From Kordiimonadales bacterium IMCC3096 (GTDB taxonomy: Bacteria > Pseudomonadota > Alphaproteobacteria > Minwuiales > Minwuiaceae): a stretch of DNA of 64,000 nucleotides. The position numbers and the translations under genes were made by a program. The stretch is from the NCBI GenBank assembly GCA_016865035.1, contig CP018227.1, positions 1,272,001-1,336,000 of the forward strand, in the 5' to 3' direction. The notes beneath the pieces were generated by a model. That model did not search any database and was not told where the DNA came from. It was given only the letters and a program-made list of their open reading frames with translations. Positions 53,899 through 62,968 of the stretch are shown here, in pieces; positions within the stretch are counted from its first letter, which is position 1, and each line of letters opens with the position of its first letter.

Positions 53899-55443
53899 CT
53901 ACAGCGGGTTGAAAGTCGTCCGGGCCATGAACCGCTGATGCAGCCTGCGGTTGGCGGCGACCGGGTCGGCGAAGGTGAGGGCCAGAGCGTCCGCCGCATC
54001 GGGGCTGGCCAGGCCCCGCGCCTTCATCTTCTCCTTCTTCTCCAGCAGGATATGGCCGGTGCTGTCGAAGCCGTACTCCGGTCCCTTCAGGTCGCTGATC
54101 AGGTCAGCGTCGTCGGGCAGCGCGCCGGTGCGCAGCCACTTGCGCATCCGGTCCCACATCTCCGCCCGGCGGTTGGCATAGTCCCGGCGCTGGCGCGGGG
54201 CGCTGCCGCCATTGACGTCATGCACCTTGCGGCCCAGCTGCCGCAGCCGGTCCACCACGCCGCCGCCCACGCCTGCCCCGTCTACGAAGACGCCATTGGG
54301 TTTCCACAACTCGATCCGGTCGTTGACGATGGCGGCGAACTGCATCAGGTCGAGACCCTGGTGACGCTCGATCTCGCCGACGACCCGGTTGCCCTGGCGC
54401 AGCAGGATGACGGAGCAATCGTCGCCGAAGCGGGCCACATCCACCCCCATCACACGCGGCGCCTCCGGGTCCAGATCCACCTCCCCCTGTCGCGCCCGTG
54501 CCGCATCCACCAGCCGCGCGGGTATGAACTGGCGCACGCTGGTGGCGGGGAACTCCCCCTTCACCCGCACCTTCACGAAGTCCGAATCGGGACCATAGTC
54601 GGCAATCCAGCGGTCGATCTGGATGCTGTTGGTCAGGCGGGTCGAGCGCGAATCCACCGTCCAGCACTGCCAGCGGTGGCGCAGCCCGTGGAAGCAGTCG
54701 AAGAACCGCCCCGTGGTCTGGGTCGGATTGCCGAAGACCACCCAGACGATCTCCGTCCCCCGGTCGATCAGCGATCCCTCCGTCACCTCCCAGATCAGGT
54801 CGGGAATAGCGCTGGCCTCGTCGAAGACCAGCAGCAGCCGTTTCTCCAGATTGTGCAGCCCCGCAAAGGCTTCCGTCTGGGTCAGCGACCAGGGCACCAT
54901 GTCGATGCGCCAGTTGCCGGAACTGCCCGCCGCCTTCGCCCGGATCGAGTTCGACATCTGGCTGAACCGGTGCCGCACCCGCGCCAGCCGATGCCACTTC
55001 GACAGCTCCGCCCAGGTCTTGGTGCGCAACTGGGTCTCGGTATTGGCGGTGACCGTACCACGCGTGTCCTCCATGGTGGCGATGGCCCAGAGCACCAGCC
55101 AGGACACCAGCGCCGACTTGCCCACGCCATGGCCGCTGGACACCGCGATCAGGGTCGGGTCGGTGGGCTGTTCCGTCCTCAGCCCAGCCCGAAGCCGCGC
55201 GCCGATGGCGTCCAGCACCTCGGCCTGCCAGCGGTCCGGCCCCATGTGCCGACTCAACGGCGTCCCCTTCCGCCCCCACGGAAAGGCCCAGCGCACGAAG
55301 CCCAGCGGATCATTGCGAAAGACGGAAAGCCGCTGGTCGAGGGCATGCTCTCTGGCGACGGCCTGCGGATCAGTCTCCGGCGCGGCGGTCTTGCGGCGTC
55401 GGCTCGGGGCGGGTCTGGCGGTCTCGGAATCTGGCGCTGTCAC
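53899..55443 (-). CDS. Phage-type terminase large subunit, orphan
   Basis: A 514-residue DNA-packaging motor protein. GTG 55443 has GGAGG seven bases upstream. The ATPase domain has Walker A SSGHGVGKSALVSW (about residue 100) and Walker B LLLVFDEAS. The RNase H-like nuclease shows Asp motifs VMGVDVARFGDD, FVDGAGVGGGVVDRL and SPDAADALALTFA. Both domains look intact. No small terminase, portal, protease or capsid gene is adjacent, and it stands next to tRNA-Gly. It is either a prophage remnant or part of a dispersed gene-transfer-agent-like set with the lysis genes at 17.5 kb. Confidence 0.9.
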   Translation of the reverse strand: MTAPDSETARPAPSRRRKTAAPETDPQAVAREHALDQRLSVFRNDPLGFVRWAFPWGRKGTPLSRHMGPDRWQAEVLDAIGARLRAGLRTEQPTDPTLIAVSSGHGVGKSALVSWLVLWAIATMEDTRGTVTANTETQLRTKTWAELSKWHRLARVRHRFSQMSNSIRAKAAGSSGNWRIDMVPWSLTQTEAFAGLHNLEKRLLLVFDEASAIPDLIWEVTEGSLIDRGTEIVWVVFGNPTQTTGRFFDCFHGLRHRWQCWTVDSRSTRLTNSIQIDRWIADYGPDSDFVKVRVKGEFPATSVRQFIPARLVDAARARQGEVDLDPEAPRVMGVDVARFGDDCSVILLRQGNRVVGEIERHQGLDLMQFAAIVNDRIELWKPNGVFVDGAGVGGGVVDRLRQLGRKVHDVNGGSAPRQRRDYANRRAEMWDRMRKWLRTGALPDDADLISDLKGPEYGFDSTGHILLEKKEKMKARGLASPDAADALALTFADPVAANRRLHQRFMARTTFNPL

Positions 55444-55524
55444 AAGGCGACCTCCGGTTCATGGCTGCGATGCCATGGACCCTAGGTGCCTGAATGGAAA
55501 TGAGTTCCGGGGGATGTGGACAGT

Positions 55525-55598
55525 TGGAGCGGGTAGGGGGAATCGAACCCCCGCGTTCAGCTTGGGAAGCTGACAGGCTACCATTACATCATACCCGC
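55525..55598 (-). tRNA. tRNA-Gly (anticodon CCC)
   Basis: On the minus strand the acceptor GCGGGTA pairs with TACCCGC. The anticodon stem TCAGC/GCTGA has loop TTCCCAA (anticodon CCC), and the T-arm is GGGGG-TTCGATT-CCCCC. CCA is encoded at 55525-55527. It reads GGG. Lies 81 nt upstream of the terminase gene; such tRNA genes are frequent phage integration sites, but I see no duplicated tRNA end in the window. Confidence 0.97.
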
Positions 55599-55843
55599 CG
55601 GGTGGCCTCGCCAGCGCGTCAGCCACGGACAAGCGCATAACCGGAATCAGGGGCGCTGGCAAGCGGGGCTGCGCGGGTGCAGTGGTGCAATCGGCCTCAC
55701 ACGTCCCCATCACCCCCGCGTGAGCGGCGGGGGCAGCGCGTTGACAAGGGGGGCGGACCTGCCCACCTTCGCCGGATGCCGGGCGGAGGGTGAGGCGAAT
55801 CAATGTCTTGTCCCGACCGTGCCGGAACAGACCGGGAGTGACC

Positions 55844-56803
55844 ATGACCGATGCCGCGCTGAACCCCGTCCATCCGGGCATCGACCCGGCAAAGTTCCGC
55901 GATCCGGCGACCACTGCCGATGGCAGCACACGGGCCTCCGTGGCGCTGAAGCGGCTGGCGACGCTGTGGTTCAATACCGGCACCCTGTGCAATCTGGAAT
56001 GCGCCAACTGCTACATCGAGTCCAGCCCGAGCAATGACCGCCTCGTCTATCTGACGGCGGCGGAGGTGCAGCGGTTCCTGGACGAGGCGGACGCGCGCGG
56101 CGGCACCGCGGAGATCGGTTTCACGGGCGGGGAGCCGTTCATGAATCCGGACTTCCTGCCGATGCTGCGCGACGCGCTCAGCCGGGGCTATCGCGTGCTG
56201 GTGCTGACCAACGCCATGCGGCCGATGATGAAGTGCGCCGATGGTCTGCTGGCGCTGCGGCAGGAGTTCGGGGAACAGCTTCGGGTGCGGGTCTCCATCG
56301 ACCATTACGCGGCACGGCTGCACGAGCTGGAACGCGGGAGCCACGCCTGGGAACGCATGCTGCCCGGCCTCGACTGGCTGGCGGCGAACGGGTTTCATCT
56401 CTCGGTGGCCGGGCGCACCATGTGGCAGGAAACGGAGGCACTGTTGCGCGCCGGGTTCGCGCGGTTGTTCGCGGAGCGCAACATCGGCATCGACGCGCAG
56501 GACCCGGAGCGGCTGGTGCTGTTCCCGGAAATGGACGGCTCGGCGGACGTGCCGGAGATCACCACCGCCTGCTGGGGCATCCTGAACGTCAGCCCCGATG
56601 CGATGATGTGCGCCACCTCGCGCATGGTGGTGAAACGCAAGGGGGAGCCGGCGGCGACCGTGGTGCCCTGCACCCTGCTGCCCTACGACGAACGCTTCGA
56701 CCTGGGTGAAACACTGGAACAGGCCGCCGCCGACGTGCCGCTGAACCACCCCCATTGCGCGCGGTTCTGCGTGCTGGGCGGGGGGTCGTGCAGTGTCGGC
56801 TGA
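55844..56803 (+). CDS. Radical SAM protein of unknown reaction
   Basis: A 319-residue protein from ATG 55844 (GGGAG upstream). The 4Fe-4S motif CNLECANC has the Cx3Cx2C spacing (Cys49, Cys53, Cys56), followed by IGFTGGEPFMN (SAM amine contact) and VLVLTNAMRP. The C-terminal third has further cysteines (TACWG, MMCATS, VVPCT, HCARFC, GGSCSVG) that could hold an auxiliary cluster as in SPASM proteins, though the spacing is unusual. No peptide precursor or partner enzyme is seen nearby. Flanked by tRNA-Gly and a repeat-rich gap. Confidence 0.87.
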   Translation: MTDAALNPVHPGIDPAKFRDPATTADGSTRASVALKRLATLWFNTGTLCNLECANCYIESSPSNDRLVYLTAAEVQRFLDEADARGGTAEIGFTGGEPFMNPDFLPMLRDALSRGYRVLVLTNAMRPMMKCADGLLALRQEFGEQLRVRVSIDHYAARLHELERGSHAWERMLPGLDWLAANGFHLSVAGRTMWQETEALLRAGFARLFAERNIGIDAQDPERLVLFPEMDGSADVPEITTACWGILNVSPDAMMCATSRMVVKRKGEPAATVVPCTLLPYDERFDLGETLEQAAADVPLNHPHCARFCVLGGGSCSVG

Positions 56804-56857
56804 AACAGGTGCCGGGACCGCGCGGGCGTGACTCGCCCGTCCAGTCCCCCACACTGA

Positions 56858-56892
56858 TGCGGCACGCTGGATGCCCGGATCAAGTCCGGGCA
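56858..56892 (-). repeat. Dispersed palindromic repeat, family 2, copy 2
   Basis: Eight-base arms TGCCCGGA/TCCGGGCA around TCAAG at 56872-56892, with the box TGCGGCA at 56858-56864. Read on the minus strand the order GGACTTGATCC, CCAG, TGCCGCA matches copy 1. The core resembles a palindrome widespread between alphaproteobacterial genes. Confidence 0.65.
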
Positions 56893-56995
56893 AGACGTCT
56901 TGGGGAGGTGGTGGCCGTGCGGCGATTGCACTGTCCTGTTCCGTTCACACGGGCGATCCCTACCGTCTGTGGCCGCGTGCCCTCCCCACCACGAC

Positions 56996-57043
56996 GCTCG
57001 CGGACTTGATCCGCGAGCCCAGTCTCCAACCCCGGTGCGGCAC
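56996..57043 (+). repeat. Dispersed palindromic repeat, family 2, copy 3
   Basis: Nine-base perfect arms GCTCGCGGA (56996-57004) and TCCGCGAGC (57010-57018) around CTTGA, followed by CCCAG and GTGCGGCAC. It is in opposite orientation to copy 2, 104 nt away. Arm bases differ from copy 2 but remain paired. Confidence 0.65.
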
Positions 57044-57129
57044 GCCGGTTCCGGCAAGACGCGTGCAAACTGCTGATCCGGCAATCCGCTCGCTGGACAA
57101 TCAACGGGGTGCGCCGGATACTCCGCGGC

Positions 57130-57555
57130 ATGTCCGCAGAACAGCAATTCGATACCGATGGCCGCTATGTCGCCCGCACCGGCGACCTGACGGTGCGTGT
57201 GAAGCCCGTGTATCTGGCGAAACAGTCGGAACCGGCAAAGAGCCGCTACGTCTGGGCCTATGAGGTGACGATCGAGAACGGGGGCCAGGACACGGTGCAG
57301 TTGCTGGACCGCTACTGGCACATCACCGACGGCAATGGCCGTGTTGAGGAAGTCGAAGGCCCCGGCGTGATCGGCAAGCAACCGATCCTGCAACCGGGGC
57401 AGAGCTTTTCCTACGCCAGCGGCTGCCCGCTGAGCACGCCCAGCGGCATCATGGTGGGGCACTACGGCATGCTGTCCGGCACCGGCGAGCGGTTCCGCAT
57501 CGCCATCCCGCCCTTCTCCCTCGACCTGCCCCGCCGGGCCACCCAACTGAACTGA
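57130..57555 (+). CDS. apaG: ApaG-domain protein
   Basis: A 141-residue beta-sandwich protein. Start at ATG 57130 (MSAEQQFDTDGRY). Family blocks: LTVRVKPVYLAKQSEP, RYVWAYEVTIENGG, VQLLDRYWHITDGNGRVEEV, EGPGVIGKQPILQPGQSFSY and STPSGIMVGHYGM. Bacterial ApaG is linked to Co/Mg resistance and diadenosine tetraphosphate levels, with no firm biochemical role. trkH follows after 11 bases. Confidence 0.94.
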   Translation: MSAEQQFDTDGRYVARTGDLTVRVKPVYLAKQSEPAKSRYVWAYEVTIENGGQDTVQLLDRYWHITDGNGRVEEVEGPGVIGKQPILQPGQSFSYASGCPLSTPSGIMVGHYGMLSGTGERFRIAIPPFSLDLPRRATQLN

Positions 57556-57566
57556 ATTGGACCCGC

Positions 57567-59015
57567 ATGGGTGATCCCCGGGGCATATTCCTGATCAACG
57601 GCATCTTCGCGGTGATGCTGGCGGCTGCCATGCTGATCCCGGCGGCGGTGGACCTGATGGCAGGGAACACGGACTACCAGGTCTTCCTGGCCGCGGCGTC
57701 CGCATCCGGTTTCGTGGGCGGCACGGTGGTGGCCTGCACATGGCGGCGGGGCATCCGGCTGACCCTGCGCGGGGCCTTCGTGCTGACCACCTCCGTCTGG
57801 CTGGTGCTGCCGACACTGGCCGCGCTGCCCTTCGCCATGGCGGGACTGGAGATGTCCTATACGGATGCCTTCTTCGAGGCCATGTCGGGCCTGACCACCA
57901 CCGGTTCCACCGTCATCATCGGGCTGGACAATGCGCCGCCCGGCATCCTGATCTGGCGTTCCATCCTGCAATGGCTTGGCGGGGTCGGCATCATCGTCAC
58001 CGCCATTGCCGTGCTGCCGCTGCTGCAGATCGGCGGCATGCAGCTCTTCCGCATGGAAAGCTCGGAAAGCTCCGACAAGGCCATGCCGCGCGCGGCGCAG
58101 ATCGCCGGCGCGACCGCCGTGATCTATCTGGTGCTGACACTGGTCTGTGCCGCGTTGCTGTGGGGCACCGGGCTGGGGGCCTTCGACGCCATGGCCCATG
58201 CCATGACCACCGTCGCCACCGGCGGGTTCTCCACCCGCGACGCCTCGGTGGGCGGCTTCGCCAACCCGCACATGGAATGGATCATCATCGTCTTCATGGT
58301 GTTGGGGTCGCTGCCCTTCGTGCTCTACCTGCAGGCGGTACGCGGGCGACCGATGGCCCTGTGGCGCGATACCCAGGTGCGCTGGTTCTTCCTGACCGTC
58401 GGCGGGCTGCTGGCGCTGGTGGCGCTGCTGACCGACCTGTTCCTGCATGTGGAACCGCTGGAGGGTCTGCGGCTGATGCTGTTCAACGTCATCTCGGTCA
58501 TGACCGGCACCGGCTATGCCTCCGCCGATTATGGCGAGTGGGGGCGCGCCGCGACGGTGGTGTTCTTCTTCGCCATGTTCATCGGCGGCTGCGCCGGGTC
58601 CACCAGTTGCGGCATCAAGATCTTCCGCTTCCGGGTGATGTTCGAGAATGCGCGGGTGCAGATCCGGGAACTGATCCGGCCCAACTCCGTGCTGGTGCCA
58701 CGTTTCAACGGTCGCCCCATCGAAAGCCATGTGACCGACGCGGTGATGAGCTACTTCTTCCTGTTCGCGATGGTGTTCGCGATCCTTGCCTTCCTGCTGA
58801 CGCTCACCGGTCTGGACATGACGACGGCATTGTCCGGCGCCGCGACCGCCGTGGCGAACGTCGGCCCCGGACTGGGCGACATCATCGGCCCCAGCGGCAA
58901 TTTCCAGCCCCTGCCGGATACCGCCAAATGGCTGCTGTCGGCGGGCATGCTGCTGGGCCGGCTGGAACTGTTCACCGTTCTGGTGCTGTTCACCCGCCGG
59001 TTCTGGGTGGCCTGA
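57567..59015 (+). CDS. trkH: Potassium uptake protein, TrkH family
   Basis: A 482-residue membrane protein with repeated helix-pore-helix units. The four K-selectivity loops can be followed: FEAMSGLTTTGSTVI, TTVATGGFSTRD, NVISVMTGTGYASADY and ATAVANVGPGLGD, plus GGCAGSTSCGIKIFR. Works with the NAD-binding regulator TrkA, whose gene is not in the window. It follows apaG closely on the same strand. Confidence 0.95.
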   Translation: MGDPRGIFLINGIFAVMLAAAMLIPAAVDLMAGNTDYQVFLAAASASGFVGGTVVACTWRRGIRLTLRGAFVLTTSVWLVLPTLAALPFAMAGLEMSYTDAFFEAMSGLTTTGSTVIIGLDNAPPGILIWRSILQWLGGVGIIVTAIAVLPLLQIGGMQLFRMESSESSDKAMPRAAQIAGATAVIYLVLTLVCAALLWGTGLGAFDAMAHAMTTVATGGFSTRDASVGGFANPHMEWIIIVFMVLGSLPFVLYLQAVRGRPMALWRDTQVRWFFLTVGGLLALVALLTDLFLHVEPLEGLRLMLFNVISVMTGTGYASADYGEWGRAATVVFFFAMFIGGCAGSTSCGIKIFRFRVMFENARVQIRELIRPNSVLVPRFNGRPIESHVTDAVMSYFFLFAMVFAILAFLLTLTGLDMTTALSGAATAVANVGPGLGDIIGPSGNFQPLPDTAKWLLSAGMLLGRLELFTVLVLFTRRFWVA

Positions 59016-59132
59016 ACCGCAACCGGGGCGCGACCGGACGAGCGATTGCGGCAAAGCTTACCGTTGCGGCACAGGCGTCTTGCATGTCACGTTTCAGCCA
59101 ACAAGAAACGCGCGCCCGGAGGACACCGCACC

Positions 59133-61073
59133 ATGGCAAATACCTATCCCGTCAGCGACGATTGGGCGGCAAGCGCCCACGTGGACAACGACACCTACCT
59201 GGCCATGTACAAGCGCTCCGTTGAGGACAACGAGGGCTTCTGGGCGGAACACGGCAAGCGCATCACCTGGTCGAAGGACTACACCCAGGTGAAGGACGTC
59301 TCCTTCGACGCGGATGACCTGCACATCAAGTGGTATGCCGATGGCGAACTGAATGCCTCCGCCAACTGCCTCGACCGCCATCTGGCCGACAAGGGCGACC
59401 AGACGGCGATCATCTGGGAGGGGGATGAGCCCGACCAGGACGAGAGCATCACCTACCGCGACCTGCATGAACGCGTCTGTCGCCTGTCCAACGGGCTGAA
59501 GGCGCGCGGTGTGCAGAAGGGGGACCGTGTCACCATCTACATGCCGATGATTCCGGAAGCCGCGGTCGCCATGCTGGCCTGCGCCCGCATCGGCGCGGTG
59601 CATTCCGTCGTCTTCGGCGGCTTCTCCCCCGAGGCCCTGGCGGGACGGATCGAGGATTGCGAGTCCACCTGCGTGATCACGGCGGATGAGGGGGTGCGCG
59701 GCGGGCGCAAGATCCCGCTGAAGGCCAATACGGACGCCGCCATCGACGGGCACGGCCTTGACGTGAAGACCGTTGTCGTGGTCCGGCGCACCGGCGGAGA
59801 CGTGGCCTGGAACGACAGCCGCGACGTCTGGTACGAGGAACTGACGGCGGCGCAGTCCGCCGACTGCCCGCCGGAGCCGATGAATGCTGAGGATCCGCTG
59901 TTCATCCTCTATACCTCCGGCTCGACGGGGAAGCCGAAGGGTGTGCTGCACACCACGGGCGGCTACATGGTCTATGCCTCCATGACCCATGAATATGTCT
60001 TCGACTACAGGCCGGGGGAGGTCTACTGGTGCACCGCCGATGTCGGCTGGGTCACCGGCCACAGCTATATCCTCTACGGACCGCTGGCCAATGGTGCCAT
60101 CACGCTGATGTTCGAAGGCGTGCCGAACTATCCCGACAATGGCCGCTTCTGGCAGGTCTGCGACAAGCACAATGTCAGCCTGTTCTATACCGCGCCGACC
60201 GCCATCCGCGCGCTGATGGGTGCGGGCGACGGCCCGGTGAAGGCCGCCAGCCGCAAGTCGCTGCGCCTGCTCGGTTCCGTCGGGGAACCGATCAATCCGG
60301 AAGCCTGGCAGTGGTATTACGACGTGGTTGGTGACGCCCGCTGCCCCATCGTGGACACCTGGTGGCAGACGGAAACCGGCGGCATCCTGATCACGCCGCT
60401 GCCCGGAGCCACGGCCCTGAAGCCCGGCTCCGCCACCCGCCCCTTCTTCGGCATCAAGCCCATTCTGGTGGACGAGCAGGGCAAGGAACTGGAGGGTGCC
60501 GCCAGCGGCAACCTCTGCATCACCGACAGCTGGCCGGGGCAGATGCGCACGGTCTATGGCGACCATGAACGGTTCATCCAGACCTATTTCTCCACCTATC
60601 CGGGGCGCTATTTCACCGGCGACGGGGCGAACCGGGACGAGGACGGCTATTTCTGGATCACCGGTCGCGTCGATGACGTCATCAACGTCTCCGGCCATCG
60701 CATGGGCACCGCAGAGGTCGAGAGCGCCCTGGTCGCCCACGCCAATGTGGCCGAGGCCGCCGTTGTCGGCTATCCGCACGATGTGAAGGGTCAGGGCATC
60801 TATGCCTATGTCACGCTGAATTCCGGTGTCGAGAGCAGCGACGAGTTGAAGAAGGAACTGGTGCAGTGGGTGCGCAAGGAAATCGGCCCCATCGCCAGTC
60901 CCGACAAGCTGCAGTGGGCCCCCGGCCTGCCGAAGACCCGCTCCGGCAAGATCATGCGCCGCATCCTTCGCAAGATCGCCGAGGATGATTTCGGCAGTCT
61001 GGGCGACACCTCGACCCTGGCGGATCCGGCCGTGGTCGACGACCTGATCGAGAACCGCCAGAACCGGAGCTGA
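59133..61073 (+). CDS. acs: Acetyl-CoA synthetase (acetate-CoA ligase)
   Basis: A 646-residue AMP-forming enzyme, from ATG 59133 with GGAGGA upstream. ATP loop [56 protein letters not shown] and the C-terminal [20 protein letters not shown], whose Lys is the usual site of inhibitory acetylation. Converts acetate, ATP and CoA to acetyl-CoA. Single gene; its promoter lies in the 117-nt gap after trkH. Confidence 0.97.
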   Translation: MANTYPVSDDWAASAHVDNDTYLAMYKRSVEDNEGFWAEHGKRITWSKDYTQVKDVSFDADDLHIKWYADGELNASANCLDRHLADKGDQTAIIWEGDEPDQDESITYRDLHERVCRLSNGLKARGVQKGDRVTIYMPMIPEAAVAMLACARIGAVHSVVFGGFSPEALAGRIEDCESTCVITADEGVRGGRKIPLKANTDAAIDGHGLDVKTVVVVRRTGGDVAWNDSRDVWYEELTAAQSADCPPEPMNAEDPLFILYTSGSTGKPKGVLHTTGGYMVYASMTHEYVFDYRPGEVYWCTADVGWVTGHSYILYGPLANGAITLMFEGVPNYPDNGRFWQVCDKHNVSLFYTAPTAIRALMGAGDGPVKAASRKSLRLLGSVGEPINPEAWQWYYDVVGDARCPIVDTWWQTETGGILITPLPGATALKPGSATRPFFGIKPILVDEQGKELEGAASGNLCITDSWPGQMRTVYGDHERFIQTYFSTYPGRYFTGDGANRDEDGYFWITGRVDDVINVSGHRMGTAEVESALVAHANVAEAAVVGYPHDVKGQGIYAYVTLNSGVESSDELKKELVQWVRKEIGPIASPDKLQWAPGLPKTRSGKIMRRILRKIAEDDFGSLGDTSTLADPAVVDDLIENRQNRS

Positions 61074-61090
61074 CGGCAGCACCGGCAGGG

Positions 61091-61846
61091 TCAGATCGCG
61101 CTGCGGGGCACCACGCTCAGGATGCCCTGCCCGACGTCGTGAATGTCGGCGCGGACACGGTAGGTCCGGCGCAGCAGGCCCGCCTTCAGCACTTCTGCCG
61201 GTGTCCCGTCGCCGACCAGCCGCCCCCCTGAAAGGCACAGGATCCGGTCGGCGAAGCTGGCCGCCTGGGTCAGGTCGTGCATGGCCGCCACCGCGATGAC
61301 GCCATCGGTCGCCACGCGCTGGCGGACCTGTTCCAGCACGACAAGCTGATGCCGCAGGTCCAGCGCCGACGTCGGCTCATCCAGCAACAGCACCTTCGGG
61401 CTGCGGAACATGGCCTGGGCCAGGAAGACAAGCTGCCGTTGCCCGCCGCTGACCTGATCCAGCGTGCGATGCTGGATCGCGTCCAGCCCGAAACGGGCCA
61501 GTGCCGACAGGGCGCCGTCAATCAGGTCGCGGGGAACGGACAGCGACAACGAGCGGATGCGGCCCAGCAGCACCACTTCCAGCAGGGTCAGCGACGATGT
61601 CGCGCCGGTGTCCTGCGGCATGTAGGCGATGTCCCGCCCCCGTGCGCGGCTGTCGAGCACCTGATCCCCCAGCGCGACAGATCCGCCATGGGCCTGCAAC
61701 CCTGCCACGGCCCGCAGCAGGCTGGACTTGCCTGATCCGTTCGGGCCGATCAGGGCAGTGAAGGTGCCGGGGCGCAGGCTGGCGGATATGCCGTCCAGCA
61801 CCCGTGTCCCACCATAGCGAACCGTCAGATTACCCAGACGAAGCAT
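61091..61846 (-). CDS. ABC transporter ATP-binding protein, iron-siderophore type
   Basis: A 251-residue FepC/FecE-like ATPase. Walker A is LIGPNGSGKSSLLRA, the Q-loop is AYMPQDTG, the signature is VSGGQRQLVFLAQAM, Walker B is VLLLDEPTSALDLRHQ, and the switch His is in AAMHDLTQAA. ATG 61846 overlaps the permease stop as TGATG and AGGAGG is present; GTG 61849 is an alternative. Last gene of a binding protein-permease-ATPase operon. Confidence 0.93.
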   Translation of the reverse strand: MLRLGNLTVRYGGTRVLDGISASLRPGTFTALIGPNGSGKSSLLRAVAGLQAHGGSVALGDQVLDSRARGRDIAYMPQDTGATSSLTLLEVVLLGRIRSLSLSVPRDLIDGALSALARFGLDAIQHRTLDQVSGGQRQLVFLAQAMFRSPKVLLLDEPTSALDLRHQLVVLEQVRQRVATDGVIAVAAMHDLTQAASFADRILCLSGGRLVGDGTPAEVLKAGLLRRTYRVRADIHDVGQGILSVVPRSAI

Positions 61847-62892
61847 CACCAGAACCTCCTGCGGCCATGCATGATCAGAATGAACAGGAACGGCACACCG
61901 ATGACGGCGGTGACGATCCCGATGGGGATGACCGAACCGGGGGAAATCACCTTCGACAGGATGGATGCCCCCATCATGACAAGCGCGCCCATCAGCGCCG
62001 AAACGGGTTGCAGGAACCGCTGGTCCTCCCCCACCAGCATGCGGGCGATGTGGGGGGCCACCAGCCCCACGAAACCGATGGTACCGACGAAGGCCACCGC
62101 CCCGGCAGTCAGCAGGGCGACAACGGCGAAGACACGGATACGCAGGCGACGGACATCCACCCCGATGGCCGCGGCACGGTCATCCCCCATGCGCAGGGCC
62201 GTAAGCCGCCACATGTCGGGGATCAGCAGGGCGGCACCGGCGGCAACCACCAGTGCGGCGATGGGTACATTGGTCCAGTTGGCCTTGGTCATCGATCCGA
62301 ACAGCCAGAACACGATCTGCTGCAACACCTCCGGCGATGCCATGTACTGGGCCATGGACTGCAACGACTGGAACAGGAACATGGTGGCGATCCCGGCCAG
62401 CACCATGACTTCCGCGCTCAACCCCCGCATGCGGGAGAAACCGTAAACCAGCACCGCCGCGACCAGGCAGGCGAACAGGGCCGCGACCGGGATCGACAGG
62501 GCGGGGAACACGGGCAGCGAGAACCCGGTGAGGATCGCCGCCGCGGCCCCGAAGCCCGCCGCCGACGAGAAGCCGAGCGTAAAGGGGCTGGCCAGCGGGT
62601 TGCCCAGGATGGTCTGCATGTGCGACCCGGCCAGGCCCAGCGCCGCACCGACCAGCAACGCCATGCAGGTCATGGGCAGACGGATGGCGTGGATGATGGC
62701 AACGGAAACCCGGTCGGCATCGCCGGGCCGGAACAGCGCCGACACGACCTCGCCGACATCCAGCATGGCCGGTCCGGTCAGAATATCGGCAATGATCGTC
62801 AGGCCCAGCACCAGCGTGGATGCGGCCAGCACGACCAGCCGCCGTGCGGTCAGGCCCTGATAGCTGGCGGGCGAAAAGGTATCGTTGGTCAT
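61846..62892 (-). CDS. FecCD-family ABC transporter permease
   Basis: A 348-residue protein with about ten helices. ATG 62892 follows GGGGTG. Signatures: IIHAIRLPMTCMALLVGAALGLAG, MQTILGNPLASPFTLGFSSAAGFGA, VGTIGFVGLVAPHIARMLVG and the end IPIGIVTAVIGVPFLFILIM. This group imports ferric siderophores, heme or cobalamin. Only one permease is present, so it should act as a homodimer. Confidence 0.94.
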   Translation of the reverse strand: MTNDTFSPASYQGLTARRLVVLAASTLVLGLTIIADILTGPAMLDVGEVVSALFRPGDADRVSVAIIHAIRLPMTCMALLVGAALGLAGSHMQTILGNPLASPFTLGFSSAAGFGAAAAILTGFSLPVFPALSIPVAALFACLVAAVLVYGFSRMRGLSAEVMVLAGIATMFLFQSLQSMAQYMASPEVLQQIVFWLFGSMTKANWTNVPIAALVVAAGAALLIPDMWRLTALRMGDDRAAAIGVDVRRLRIRVFAVVALLTAGAVAFVGTIGFVGLVAPHIARMLVGEDQRFLQPVSALMGALVMMGASILSKVISPGSVIPIGIVTAVIGVPFLFILIMHGRRRFW

Positions 62893-62968
62893 GGTGTCAC
62901 CCCTGCGGATCAGGCGAAAGGGTGCATGCGCGGTGGTCCTGACCACCGGCGCATGCGCCCGTTTCAGG

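Larger units (their letters stand above)
56804..57129. other. Repeat-bearing intergenic region before apaG
   Basis: This 326-nt gap carries no gene that I can support. It holds two opposed copies of repeat family 2 and the 12-nt palindrome CAAGACGTCTTG (56891-56902). GGGGAGGTGGTGG-like sequence near 56901 also has a partial complement (CCTCCCCACCAC) near 56981. Together these make a large imperfect inverted repeat. The apaG promoter must lie in or after it. Confidence 0.6.

Noticed and set aside
53742-55524. Prophage attachment site pair at tRNA-Gly
   Set aside because: No second copy of the tRNA 3' end and no integrase were found in the window.
57462-61238. Long open frames antisense to trkH (530 codons) and acs (714 codons)
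   Set aside because: Products are His-, Gln- and Gly-rich without domains, as expected for the reverse of GC-rich genes. trkH and acs motifs are intact.
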